From Pseudanabaena sp. lw0831 (lineage in GTDB: Bacteria > Cyanobacteriota > Cyanobacteriia > Pseudanabaenales > Pseudanabaenaceae), in assembly GCF_016584665.1 (NCBI RefSeq), contig NZ_BBJB01000036.1, positions 1 through 37,791 on the forward strand: a DNA stretch of 37,791 nucleotides, given 5' to 3'. Below, piece after piece: positions 24,769-33,800 of this stretch (the stretch's first letter is position 1; each line of letters begins with the position of its first letter). A program made the translations under genes and the position numbers. The notes beneath the pieces were generated by a model that saw only the letters and a program-made list of their open reading frames with translations, had not been told where the DNA came from and ran no database searches.

Positions 24769-25779
24769 ATGATAATTGACTATACTCTCAGTCTCGCAGA
24801 ATACTTAACAAAGAAAAACTTACAGCACTTGATTTTGCATGTTACAAACAACTGTAACTATCGTTGTGATCATTGCTTTATTGATTTCTCTCCCAAACGA
24901 GATATGACACTGGCGCAGTATCAAGACTTAGCGAAGCAAGTAGGAAAACTTTTTTGGTTAGATATTGCAGGTGGTGAGCCTTTCTTAAGACTTGATCTTG
25001 CCGAAATAATTGCCGCTTTTGACTTCAAGGTTGTGCAAATTCCGTCTAATGGTTCGCTATGTGATCGCATGGTTGATCAGCTTCAGAAACTAAAGCAACT
25101 CACCAAAGCCGAAATTACGATTTCGTTGAGCGTCGATGGGCTAGAAGAAACCCACGATCGCATTCGTCACCAGAAAGGAAGCTGGCAGCAGATATTGAAA
25201 ACGTTGGAAGCTATCAAAGCCTTAGGAGGAATCTCAGTCAAGATTAATTCTGTTTTAAATGCCGAGAATGCCCATGAAATCATTGATCTCATGAAGGTGG
25301 TGCGCAAATATGAGCCAGATTTCCATTCGATTATTCTATTGCGTGGTGATCCAATGAATCCATCGCTAGGATTGCCAACTATGGAAGAACTACACAGACT
25401 AGCGCCAGCGATTTTTGAGATTTTAGAAACCTACAACTATGGCAGAAATAAAGTCGCTGCAAGGATTCTCCGCAACTATCATCGATATTTATGGAAGATT
25501 TCATTACAAACAATTGAACAACAAACACAGGTGATTCCATGTTTGGCAGGGCTTGCACATCAGGTTGTGTGGGGAGATGGCAAGGTAGCACCCTGCGAGA
25601 TGTTAGCATCCGTAGGAAGTTTACAGACTCACACCCTGAAGGAGATTACTAGTAGTCCAGCATGGCAACAGCAGCTAGAGGATATCAAAGCCAAAAAATG
25701 CCACTGTACCCATAACTGCGCTATGTTCGATAGTATATTTTTCAATCCTGCCAATTTCCCTCATTTAGCATTGGGCTAG
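24769..25779 (+). CDS. Radical SAM protein with C-terminal cysteine cluster (SPASM-like)
   Basis: The product has 336 residues. The CxxxCxxC motif that holds the catalytic 4Fe-4S cluster is CNYRCDHC at residues 29-36. It is followed by the GGEP motif (WLDIAGGEPFLRLDL, near 66) and the SLSVDG segment, so a radical SAM TIM barrel is secure. The C-terminus has further cysteines (CLAGLA, APCEM, CHCTHNC), suggesting a SPASM-type auxiliary cluster. Such enzymes modify peptides or small molecules, and others act in cofactor or hopanoid pathways. The substrate is unknown. The next gene, a glycosyltransferase, starts 10 bp later, so the pair is almost certainly one operon, and the product may be a modified and glycosylated molecule. 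No precursor-peptide gene is apparent. Confidence 0.9.
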   Translation: MIIDYTLSLAEYLTKKNLQHLILHVTNNCNYRCDHCFIDFSPKRDMTLAQYQDLAKQVGKLFWLDIAGGEPFLRLDLAEIIAAFDFKVVQIPSNGSLCDRMVDQLQKLKQLTKAEITISLSVDGLEETHDRIRHQKGSWQQILKTLEAIKALGGISVKINSVLNAENAHEIIDLMKVVRKYEPDFHSIILLRGDPMNPSLGLPTMEELHRLAPAIFEILETYNYGRNKVAARILRNYHRYLWKISLQTIEQQTQVIPCLAGLAHQVVWGDGKVAPCEMLASVGSLQTHTLKEITSSPAWQQQLEDIKAKKCHCTHNCAMFDSIFFNPANFPHLALG

Positions 25780-25789
25780 AACAGACTGT

Positions 25790-26752
25790 ATGAATGCTTC
25801 CAATCAGGGTGATACCAAATGTTGTATTGTCATTCCTTACAAAGATAACAGTCATATTTTGGCTAGATGTTTGACTTCTGTATTGTCAAACGTTCCTGCA
25901 ACAACATTGATTGTCGTTGTTGATGATGGCTCTCAAGTTTCCGTCAAAGCCGATCCCGACCTTATTAACTTTCTTAGCGATCGCCGCCTACATTTGCTCC
26001 AGCATTCAGAGAATCTAGGCGCTGGTTCTGCGCGCAATACTGCGATTCAATGGTGTTACAAACATGGCATCGAAATCGTTATCTTACTGGACTGTGACTG
26101 TTCGATTGAGACGAAATTTGTGGAAACTCACTGCCATCTTCATGCCCAATATCCTGAAGTTGCAGTATTTGGGGGCGCAGTTCATGGAATCGGTGATGGA
26201 ATTTGGGCAACCTTAGATAATTTGATGTCTTGGTTTACTTCTATTCCTAACGCACCTTTTCGAGAAGTTGACAGACTCTACCATATACCAACCACAAATA
26301 TGAGCTTAAAGCTGAATTTGTTGTTTAAAGAGATTCCGTTATTTGATGCTCATTTAAAAACAGGTGAGGATGTGCGGTTTGTGCAGCGTCTCAGACGTAA
26401 TGGATATAAGCTAATGTTCTCGCCTCAACCAGAAATTAGTCATTACGATCGCCAAAGTTTTGCAGATTTTCTCCAGCATCAATATCGTTGGGGTCTGCAT
26501 ACATTTATCTTACGCTTTCCTCAACTTCAGCATCATAAGCTAGCCCGATTTCTGCTGATCATTCTATTTATCTTGCTTCTACCAGTTTTTGCGATCGCTG
26601 CAAGCATAATTACAATCTTGCCTTGGTTAAGGCAGTCTCTAAAATATTGGTGGTATTTCCCCATGATCTTTTGTGTGTATCTATACAAAGGTTTTGCGAT
26701 CGTTGTTGGCACTTATAATCCTCAGCTTGCTACTAATCCAAAGAAGTTTTAA
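25790..26752 (+). CDS. Family 2 glycosyltransferase with C-terminal membrane segments
   Basis: The product has 320 residues. It shows a GT-A fold: CCIVIPYKDNSHILARCLTS at residues 11-30, VVVDDGSQ near 43, ENLGAGSARNTAI, then the metal-binding DCDCS near 105 in place of DxD, and TGEDVRFVQRLRRNG in the acceptor region. The last 80 residues contain two to three hydrophobic helices (FLLIILFILLLPVFAIAASI and a second near WYFPMIFCVYLY), so it is membrane-anchored and probably acts on a lipid-linked or membrane acceptor. It follows the radical SAM gene after 10 bp. The last codons form one arm of the shared terminator. Confidence 0.9.
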   Translation: MNASNQGDTKCCIVIPYKDNSHILARCLTSVLSNVPATTLIVVVDDGSQVSVKADPDLINFLSDRRLHLLQHSENLGAGSARNTAIQWCYKHGIEIVILLDCDCSIETKFVETHCHLHAQYPEVAVFGGAVHGIGDGIWATLDNLMSWFTSIPNAPFREVDRLYHIPTTNMSLKLNLLFKEIPLFDAHLKTGEDVRFVQRLRRNGYKLMFSPQPEISHYDRQSFADFLQHQYRWGLHTFILRFPQLQHHKLARFLLIILFILLLPVFAIAASIITILPWLRQSLKYWWYFPMIFCVYLYKGFAIVVGTYNPQLATNPKKF

Positions 26753-26796
26753 AAAATGCCGTGAAGCAGCCTTTTTAAAAACTTCTTTTTGGATTA
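26734..26796. terminator. Bidirectional terminator between convergent genes
   Basis: TAATCCAAAGAAGTTTT at the start of this block pairs with AAAACTTCTTTTTGGATTA at its end, about 20 bp of stem with small bulges and A/U-rich tracts on both strands. The arms include the last codons of the glycosyltransferase (NPKKF-stop) and of the dehydrogenase (TVLTF-stop), so both genes overlap the hairpin. Confidence 0.75.
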
Positions 26797-27903
26797 GAAA
26801 GTCAATACTGTCCGAATCGCATCACCTCTATGCATCATCGCGAATGCCTCATTGATTTCTTCAATCGGCATTACATTCGTAATCAAACTATCGATGTCGA
26901 TTTTGCCTTCCATATACCAATCAACAATTTTGGGAACATCAGTACGTCCCTTTGCGCCACCAAAGGCTGTGCCTTTCCAGACGCGACCTGTGACTAATTG
27001 GAATGGTCTGGTGCTAATTTCTTGTCCTGCTCCTGCTACACCGACGATTACGCTCACGCCCCAACCTTTGTGACAACATTCGAGGGCTTGGCGCATGGTT
27101 TGGGTTCTACCGATACATTCAAAGGTATAGTCTGCACCGCCTTTGGTTAGATCGACGAGGTAGGGAACGAGATCGCCTTCTACCTCCTTGGGATTCACAA
27201 AATGAGTCATTCCCATTTTTTCAGCAAGGGCGCGTTTTTTGGGATTAATGTCTACGCCGACGATCATGTTTGCGCCGACCATCCGACATGCTTGGATCAC
27301 GTTGAGACCAATGCCACCTAAGCCAAAGACAACGACGTTGGAGCCATATTCAACTTTGGCGGTATTAATCACTGCGCCAATACCAGTTGTGACACCGCAG
27401 CCGATGTAGCAGACTTTCTCGAAGGGAGCATCATCGCGGATTTTGGCTAGGGCAATTTCAGGGAGAACGGTGTAGTTTGCGAAGGTGGAAGTTCCCATAT
27501 AGTGATGGATTTTTTCGCCATTGATGGAGAATCGGCTAGTTCCATCGGGCATTAAGCCTTGACCTTGGGTGACGCGGATCGCTTGGCAGAGGTTGGTTTT
27601 ACCACTGAGGCAGTAGGAGCAGTTGCGACATTCGGGGGTGTAGAGAGGAATGACGCGATCGCCTGCCTTGAGAGAGGTCACACCTGCGCCCACTTCGACG
27701 ACGACACCTGCGCCTTCATGTCCGAGGATGGCGGGAAATAGTCCTTCGGGGTCATCGCCTGAGAGGGTAAATGCGTCGGTGTGACAGACTCCTGTGGCTT
27801 TGATCTCAACAAGGACTTCTCCTGCTCTGGGGGGATCTAGTTGGACGGTCTCAATTTTGAGGGGTTGTCCTGCGGCGAAGGCAACTGCGGCTTTTACGTC
27901 CAT
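26794..27903 (-). CDS. frmA: S-(hydroxymethyl)glutathione dehydrogenase / class III alcohol dehydrogenase
   Basis: A 369-residue zinc-dependent dehydrogenase that oxidises the glutathione adduct of formaldehyde using NAD+ and can reduce S-nitrosoglutathione. Visible features are [12 protein letters not shown] (catalytic Zn Cys near 39), GHEGAGVV (catalytic His), the structural zinc motif [15 protein letters not shown] with four cysteines, [13 protein letters not shown], and the Rossmann motif [11 protein letters not shown]. The length is standard. It is monocistronic; no esterase (frmB) or regulator (frmR) gene lies next to it. Cytosolic formaldehyde detoxification is the expected role. Confidence 0.95.
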   Translation of the reverse strand: MDVKAAVAFAAGQPLKIETVQLDPPRAGEVLVEIKATGVCHTDAFTLSGDDPEGLFPAILGHEGAGVVVEVGAGVTSLKAGDRVIPLYTPECRNCSYCLSGKTNLCQAIRVTQGQGLMPDGTSRFSINGEKIHHYMGTSTFANYTVLPEIALAKIRDDAPFEKVCYIGCGVTTGIGAVINTAKVEYGSNVVVFGLGGIGLNVIQACRMVGANMIVGVDINPKKRALAEKMGMTHFVNPKEVEGDLVPYLVDLTKGGADYTFECIGRTQTMRQALECCHKGWGVSVIVGVAGAGQEISTRPFQLVTGRVWKGTAFGGAKGRTDVPKIVDWYMEGKIDIDSLITNVMPIEEINEAFAMMHRGDAIRTVLTF

Positions 27904-27970
27904 GAATCTTATGATGTCCCTGAGTTTATGACTGGCGATTTATTTGAATTATAAGGGAGACAGATATATA

Positions 27971-28360
27971 TCAGATTAGTATTTGAACTGTTGGATAATT
28001 AATTATTTCTTGATCGACAGTAATGATGGTTAAATCATGCTGAATAGCCTGACAAATCAGAAGGCGATCAAAGGGATCGCGGTGTAAAGGTGGTAATTTG
28101 ATCAGGTTGGTAATACTGGCTTCGTTAATGGGAAGACTATCAATCTGATGGCGGATACGCTGTTTGGGTAAGTATATTTCTGGGGATTCAGGTAAAGGAA
28201 GTTTACCAAGTTGATATTTAATTGTAGCTTCCCAAACTGATACGACGCTTAGATAGACTTCATTGTTGGGATCTTGGATATGGGCGCGAAATTGGGGTGA
28301 AAGTTGCGGATCACCATTTAGGAACCAAAGAAAGATATGTGTATCAAGAAGAAATCGCAT
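27971..28360 (-). CDS. PIN-domain toxin (VapC-like ribonuclease)
   Basis: I choose the ATG at 28360 (129 residues, MRFLLDTHIFLWFLNG) because the PIN fold begins at this strand; an upstream in-frame start would add 33 unconserved residues that overlap the antitoxin gene. The acidic active-site residues are visible: Asp in LLDTH, Glu in SVWEATIK, Asp in HRDPFDR and Asp in IITVDQ. The WEATIK-x-LGKL motif is typical of VapC relatives paired with DUF2281 antitoxins. The gene starts 16 bp after the antitoxin stop, so the two form a type II toxin-antitoxin operon. Confidence 0.92.
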   Translation of the reverse strand: MRFLLDTHIFLWFLNGDPQLSPQFRAHIQDPNNEVYLSVVSVWEATIKYQLGKLPLPESPEIYLPKQRIRHQIDSLPINEASITNLIKLPPLHRDPFDRLLICQAIQHDLTIITVDQEIINYPTVQILI

Positions 28361-28376
28361 ATGTGATTGTGCTGTA

Positions 28377-28676
28377 CTATTCAAAGTCCCGTAGTATATC
28401 TTCTGGTAAAGGTTCGTTAAAATTTTTCGGTACAACAAATTCACCAGCGCATAGGGCATATGGTCTTGGCGCTTTTTGTTGCTCAGAGTTAAGTTGATCG
28501 ATAAAACTTAAGTAGTTTGGGAGGTTAGAGTGTTCTGGATTAGGACTTGGGCTAGTTTCTTGTGTATCAGCTTGATTGGTTCTAGATTTGATGAATAGTA
28601 GGAAGTTTAAAACTTCTCTCACTAAAATATCTGGTGTTTGGTCGAGTTCATGAATAAGTTGTTCGCGATCGGACAT
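28377..28676 (-). CDS. DUF2281-type antitoxin
   Basis: The product has 99 residues from the ATG at 28676 (MSDREQLIHELDQTPD). Upstream in-frame sequence runs into the IS end and is not conserved. The N-terminal helix pattern LVREVLNFLLFIK and the C-terminal signature PYALCAGEFVVPKNF followed by EPLPEDILRDFE are diagnostic of DUF2281 antitoxins that neutralise PIN toxins. It lies 16 bp before the toxin. An IS5 element is inserted 56 bp upstream, within or close to the operon's promoter and autoregulatory operator. Confidence 0.9.
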   Translation of the reverse strand: MSDREQLIHELDQTPDILVREVLNFLLFIKSRTNQADTQETSPSPNPEHSNLPNYLSFIDQLNSEQQKAPRPYALCAGEFVVPKNFNEPLPEDILRDFE

Positions 28677-28732
28677 TGGTGTATCCTCGGTGTTTAGAGG
28701 TTTATTGACAATTATATCCTGACCGTTAATAA

Positions 28733-29606
28733 GAAAGCATTTAAGAATGCAAGGACGCACCAAAACAGGTATAAATACGGATGAAGTCTAGTATCAGCCT
28801 ATCAAGATGCGCCAACCCTATAATACGGATTTATCAAGCAAAGAGTGGGAAATAATTGCCCTAATGATGCCGAAACCGTCAAAATTGGGGAGACCACCAA
28901 AAATAGACTTTCGGGCAGTGCTGAATGGGATTTTCTACATAACCAAGAATGGTTGTACATGGCAAAATCTGCCACATGATTTCCCACCATATTCGACGGT
29001 TTACTTCTACTTCCAAAGGTGGACAAGAACAGGAGTTATAGCTAAAATCAATCGCCAGATCAGCGAACAAGTACGTTTAGCGAATGGTCGAGAAGCAACG
29101 CCTAGTCTATTAAGCCTCGACAGTCAAAGTATTAAAACAATGGACAGTGCAGGTAGTCGGGGTATTGATGGCGGTAAAAAGGTTAATGGTCGCAAGCGGT
29201 TCATCATGGTTGATATATTGGGGTTAGTGTTCGGGGCTATGGTATGTCCAGCCAATATTGGTGAGAGAGCAGGGGCGCTGCGACTATTAGAAAGTCTGAA
29301 ATATCCACTGAGCCGATTACAAAAAATATTAGTTGACAAGGGATTCTCTGGTGAGGACATAACCCAGTGGGTTAAAGACAACTTTGATTGCATTTGGGAA
29401 GTAAGCACAAGGGCTGAAGAGCAGAAAGGTTTTGTTGTGGAATCAAAGCGTTGGGTAGTGGAGAGAACCTTTGCTTGGATAGGTAAATATCGCAGACTGA
29501 GCAAGGATTATGAATTTTATGAGATTACCTCAGAGTCGTTTATCTATCTAGCTTTGATCCGCAAAATGCTTAGAAATCTTACTGCTGTCAATTCTTAAAT
29601 GCTTTC
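28733..29606 (+). mobile_element. Complete IS5-family (IS1031-like) insertion sequence
   Basis: Terminal inverted repeats GAAAGCATTTAAGAAT at 28733-28748 and ATTCTTAAATGCTTTC at 29591-29606 are perfect over 16 bp. A 3-bp target duplication TAA flanks both sides (28730-28732 and 29607-29609), as expected for the TNA target of the IS1031 group. The length is 874 bp with one intact transposase frame. Intact ends, frame and duplication indicate a recent insertion. Confidence 0.93.
28807..29598 (+). CDS. IS5-family transposase
   Basis: A 263-residue single-frame DDE transposase. The N-terminal DUF4096 region contains WEIIALMMPKPSKLGRPPK and FYITKNGCTWQNLPHDFPP. The catalytic residues fit: Asp in LLSLDSQSIKT, Asp in ILVDKGFSGE, Glu in VVERTFAWIGKYRRLSKDYE. 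It fills almost all of the element, ending 8 bp before its right end. It catalyses cut-and-paste or copy movement of its own IS. Confidence 0.95.
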   Translation: MRQPYNTDLSSKEWEIIALMMPKPSKLGRPPKIDFRAVLNGIFYITKNGCTWQNLPHDFPPYSTVYFYFQRWTRTGVIAKINRQISEQVRLANGREATPSLLSLDSQSIKTMDSAGSRGIDGGKKVNGRKRFIMVDILGLVFGAMVCPANIGERAGALRLLESLKYPLSRLQKILVDKGFSGEDITQWVKDNFDCIWEVSTRAEEQKGFVVESKRWVVERTFAWIGKYRRLSKDYEFYEITSESFIYLALIRKMLRNLTAVNS

Positions 29607-29634
29607 TAAAGCAGATAATTACAGATTGTCATGT

Positions 29635-29703
29635 AGGGGCATAGCATTCCCGCAGTAATTTATCAATTTTTAAGATCCCCTTTTTTGGGAATGCTTTGCC
29701 CTT
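29635..29703. repeat. Palindromic intergenic repeat
   Basis: AGGGGCATAGCATTCCC at 29635-29651 pairs with GGGAATGCTTTGCCCTT at 29687-29703 at 15 of 17 positions around a 35-nt AT-rich spacer. The arm resembles a GGGCRAAGCATTCCC-type dispersed repeat common in cyanobacterial intergenic DNA. It sits between the IS5 element and the second PIN gene. Confidence 0.65.
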
Positions 29704-29798
29704 AACCTTGCAACGCAGGGACAATTTATCTGTGAAGGCTCAGAGCGATTAGCATTTGCGGATCGGGTTTGTTTTAGGAAATATTTTATTTGGAGTTA

Positions 29799-30269
29799 TT
29801 ACAACCGAATTGACTCCCACTCAAAAGCTTCTGTAAAGCGAGATAAATGCCTCACATTCGTCGTTGCTACCACCACATATCGACTGGGAAACTCCTCCTT
29901 TAACAATTCCCAATGAGCGCAAATAATCGCATCAACATCAATACTGGCTCCATTTGACATCGCTTGCCCTTGTAAACGCGACTTTGCCCAAATATCAGAA
30001 GCCGCGATCAAAACCTTTGATGTAACTGGCAAAAACTCAATAAAATCATGCAACTCATCTAGAGAAGTTAGCGGTTGAAGTCGCTTCTCAAATCTCATCG
30101 ATTCAAGTACTAGATTTCGCCTTACTTCATAATCGCAAACATCTGAACTCACAACATACATACCCTTAGCCAACAAGCCGTACAACCAATTTTCACAGGC
30201 AAGAACTTGATCTCGCTTGTTAGGATTGGACAATAGCCCGATTACACCCGAATCTAGAAATACAATCAT
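29799..30269 (-). CDS. PIN-domain protein (putative toxin)
   Basis: A 156-residue protein. MIVFLDSGVIGLLSNP carries the first Asp, SSDVCDYEVRRNL the Glu, and SIDVDAIICAHW the later Asp pair, while the last position reads TTNVRHL with Asn. It belongs to a VapC subfamily different from the one at 27971. The ATG overlaps the stop of the upstream partner by 4 bp (ATGA), so the two are translationally coupled, as in toxin-antitoxin pairs. RNase activity is inferred from the family. Confidence 0.85.
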   Translation of the reverse strand: MIVFLDSGVIGLLSNPNKRDQVLACENWLYGLLAKGMYVVSSDVCDYEVRRNLVLESMRFEKRLQPLTSLDELHDFIEFLPVTSKVLIAASDIWAKSRLQGQAMSNGASIDVDAIICAHWELLKEEFPSRYVVVATTNVRHLSRFTEAFEWESIRL

Positions 30270-30613
30270 AGATAGAGTTTTGCGTCTTCAGGGCGATCGC
30301 TATCTATGCTTTCTTTAAAGCGTTCAAAAAAAAATTCCGCATCCTTCATCTCGGTTTCAGTCATTTGAGCAATTCTTTGTCTCCTTTTTTCTAGAAGTTG
30401 AAGGGCTAAAATAGACTTAGAAGACTTTTCCCAATCAGCATAGTTTTTTAATTGGTTTTGAAATGTTTCAGTGGGAGTGACAGGATCTAATAAAATTTGA
30501 CCCGCATCGTTCTTAAAAACACGGTAAGTATTTGCGGTGTTTAATCCCAATTCATTTAATTTTTTACCACTGACGGTCTCAGGCGACATCCGAAAATTTT
30601 TATCAGCAAGCAT
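30266..30613 (-). CDS. Putative antitoxin partner of the PIN protein
   Basis: A 115-residue protein with no domain I can name. The N-terminal half has a short beta-like piece (TYRVFKNDAGQILLDPVT) that could be a swapped-hairpin DNA-binding region or simply a conserved stretch, then a charged helical C-terminus (KSILALQLLEKRRQRIAQM and AEFFFERFKESI). The 4-bp overlap with the PIN gene makes an antitoxin role likely. It lies downstream of the STAND gene on the same strand, separated by about 200 bp with a large palindrome. Confidence 0.7.
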   Translation of the reverse strand: MLADKNFRMSPETVSGKKLNELGLNTANTYRVFKNDAGQILLDPVTPTETFQNQLKNYADWEKSSKSILALQLLEKRRQRIAQMTETEMKDAEFFFERFKESIDSDRPEDAKLYL

Positions 30614-30693
30614 TTCGATCCTCCTTGAATGCGATCATCAAGTAAGTTTTTAGTATAATCGATCATAAACATTACGTTCCGCACAAAAAGCAC

Positions 30694-30759
30694 AGATCCC
30701 CGACTTTTTTTGTGATGGGGAAAAGCGAACTGTAATAGCAAAGAAAAAGTCGGGGATCT
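30694..30759. repeat. Palindromic repeat of the AGATCCCCGACTT type
   Basis: AGATCCCCGACTTTTT at 30694-30709 is exactly complementary to AAAAAGTCGGGGATCT at 30744-30759 with a 34-nt spacer. This arm is a dispersed repeat I recall from filamentous cyanobacteria. It may also help end the STAND transcript. Confidence 0.75.
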
Positions 30760-30811
30760 CAATCCCTCGCAAATTAACCAATACCAATTTTTCCTTTTTC
30801 CTTTTCCCCTT

Positions 30812-33800
30812 TTACTTCTCACAAAGTTGTCTGTCGCTTTCAGAAACATTGGGGTTATTGGTGAGGTATGGACGTAGCCAATCACAGGCTTCAGAAATTG
30901 CGCTATCAGGTTCTAACTTCCATAACCTGATAGTTCCGTTAAAACTACTAGAGACAATCATTTTACCGTCAGAAGAGAATGCCATGCTACTGATCTCATA
31001 ATGCCCTCTTAGTGTTCGCAGTCCTTTACCTTCTAAATCCCATAATTTGATAGTGCTGTCACTACTACTAGATGCGAGTACTTTCCCATTAGGAGAGAAT
31101 GCCAAACTATTAATTGAACCTTTATGTCCTGTTAGTGTTCGCAGTTCTTTACCTTTTAAATCCCACAATTTGATTGTATTGAGCCAACCACCAGAGGCAA
31201 TCACTTTCCCGTCAGGAGATAATGCCAAACTCTGAATTCCATTGGTTTGGCCATTGATAGTAAGTAGTTGAGTACCTTGGAGATTCCAAACTCTGATCGT
31301 GTTGTCATCACTGCTAGAGATGATTAGTGCGCTATCAGGAGAGAATATAACACTGTTGACACTATCTTCATGTTCATTCATGGTGAGTAATTCTTCACCT
31401 TGGAGATTCCACAATTTGATTGTGTTGTCATTACTCCCCGATGCAATCATTTTTCCATTAGGTGAGAAAATCACGCTCTTAACCCAAGAACTATGTCCTG
31501 TAAAACTAACTGTCTTTTTACTTTCTATATTCAACAATTTGATCGTATTGTCATTACTCCCCGATACAATCATTTTTCCATTTGGAGAGAACGCTAAGTC
31601 ACGGATTGATCCAAAATATTCAGTAAGAGTGAGGAGGTTATTACTGTCTAAATTTTTTAATTTGATTTCATCACGACAATTGAAAGCAATTGTTTTACAA
31701 TCAGGAGAAAATACTACACAGTTGACGTTACTACCTGTAAAGATATTCAGTTTTGAACCTTGTAGACTCCATAATTTAATTTCGTTGTCGTCATTACAAG
31801 AGGCAATCATTTTACTGTCAGGTGAGAATGTAATATCCCAAATCTCACTATTGTCAGTAAACGTCATTAGTTCTTCCCCTTCTAAATTCCACAATTTAAT
31901 TGTTTTGTCTAAACTTCCAGAAGCAATCATATCCCCATTGGGTGAGAAAATTACGCTATTAATCCATGAGCTATGTCCTGTGAGTGTAATTAATTCTTTT
32001 CCTTCTAAATTCCATAATTTGATCGTGTTGTCAGTACTCCCTGATGCGATTAGTGGAAAGTAAGGTGAAAAAGCTACGCTATTAACAAAACCTAGGTCAG
32101 CATGACCTTTAAAAATAATTGCTTTTGTTGTATCTTCCAAATCCCATAACTTGATTGTGTTGTCAAAAGCAGAAGCAATTATTTTGCCGTTAGGAGAGAA
32201 TGTTAAACTAGTAAACATGACAGGTGCATTATCATGATTTTCTGTAAATGTAATCAATTCTCTACCTTCTAAATCCCATAGTTTGATTGTATTATCATGA
32301 CTACTAGAGGCTATCATTTTGCCATTAGGCGAAAATGCAATACTCAAAACCTTGTTAGAATGCCCCTTGATTGTGATTAGTTCTTTCCCTTCGATACTCC
32401 ATAGTTTAATTGTGTTGTCATTACTACCCGATGCCAGCATTTTTCCATCAGGGGAGAATGCTACGCTAGTAATTCCTGCTGTATGTCCCTTAAAAGTAAT
32501 GAGTTCTTTTTCTTCGATACTCCACAGTTTAATCGTGTTGTCATAACTCCCTGAAGCTATCATTTTTCCATTTGGAGCAAAAGCTATGCTATTAATTCGA
32601 GTACTATGCCCTTCAAATCGATTATATTCTCGAATACCATATATTACTTCCCAAAGTCTTGTAAAAGCTTTGCTTTTGGTAGAGTTGGAAACTTTGTCAT
32701 ACATATCTGGACTTAAAATTCGATTAGCTGCCTTTACTCCTGCAATCATTGCCTCTAGTTCTTTATGAGCAAGCCAATAAGCTTCGCAAGAAATGCTTAA
32801 AGCTTCAATTTCGGCAATTTCGGCACGTTGTAGTTCCTTTTCTTTTTCTGCTAAAGCCGATCGCAATTGTTCTTTGGTCATCCGCAACTCTTCCGCCATA
32901 CCGAAGACATACTTTTTGCGAATAAAGCTAACCAAATAATCATGAATCAATTGAAACCGATCATCAGGCGAACTACTAACTCGAAAAGCAAGCCCAGAAC
33001 CAACGAGAACCGCTAGTACTAGCGAGAGATTTTCCTCTCCTCCTTTCTCCGATGTAATGTTATCTAGCCCCCTAAATCCCCCAATACTGGGGGACTTTGA
33101 AAGACTGCTATTTTCTTGTCCCCCCCAGAATTGGGGGGCTAGGGGGGCTTTAGAAACCTCATCTTGTCCCCCCCAGAATTGGGAGGCTAGGGGGGCTGAA
33201 GAGGGCAACAACTCACTGGCAAGCTCTGCTTGCGTCTTTTGCGGACGCTTCTCCTCATTCCCCGTCAGCGCATACAACACCCTCTCCGCCAAATCCTGAT
33301 TCGCCACCCCACAATCCCGCACCACATTCTCCAACCACCGTTCCACCAACACCTCACTCGACTTCCGTCCCCTATTCTCAGCAGTATTACCCGTCAGAGC
33401 CAGATATTGCTGAAGAGTAGAAATAGGAGGAATCTCTGACTCCAACTGCGCCCCCACCACCTGCAACTCAATCGGCAAAATCCGCAACTGCTCACCGCTC
33501 AAATCCGTCACAAGGCGATCGATCAACTCAGGCTCCAAACGTAACTGCGATCGCCTAGTCAACGTCTCGATCACCTGTCGCGCCTGAGCCTGCGTAAAAT
33601 CCCCCAAATAGTAGCGCACCTGCTTACCGAGAATATCATTCTCCACTTTTTCCAAATCCACAGCCCGATCGCATTCCAACAAATAATGCAAATAATCCTC
33701 CCGCAACGACAATACCACCCGCACAAAATCTGTATGCAAACAAGCCTTGAGGAACTTGTAAAACGGCAAGCGATCGCGAAAATCTTCCTTCTTAAAAAAG

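Noticed and set aside
24769-26752. Reading the radical SAM and glycosyltransferase pair as a RiPP cluster
   Set aside because: No precursor peptide, transporter or protease gene is next to them.
30556-30885. Open frame of 109 codons on the minus strand
   Set aside because: It overlaps the end of the STAND gene and the antitoxin gene and runs through the palindromic repeat; no family resemblance.
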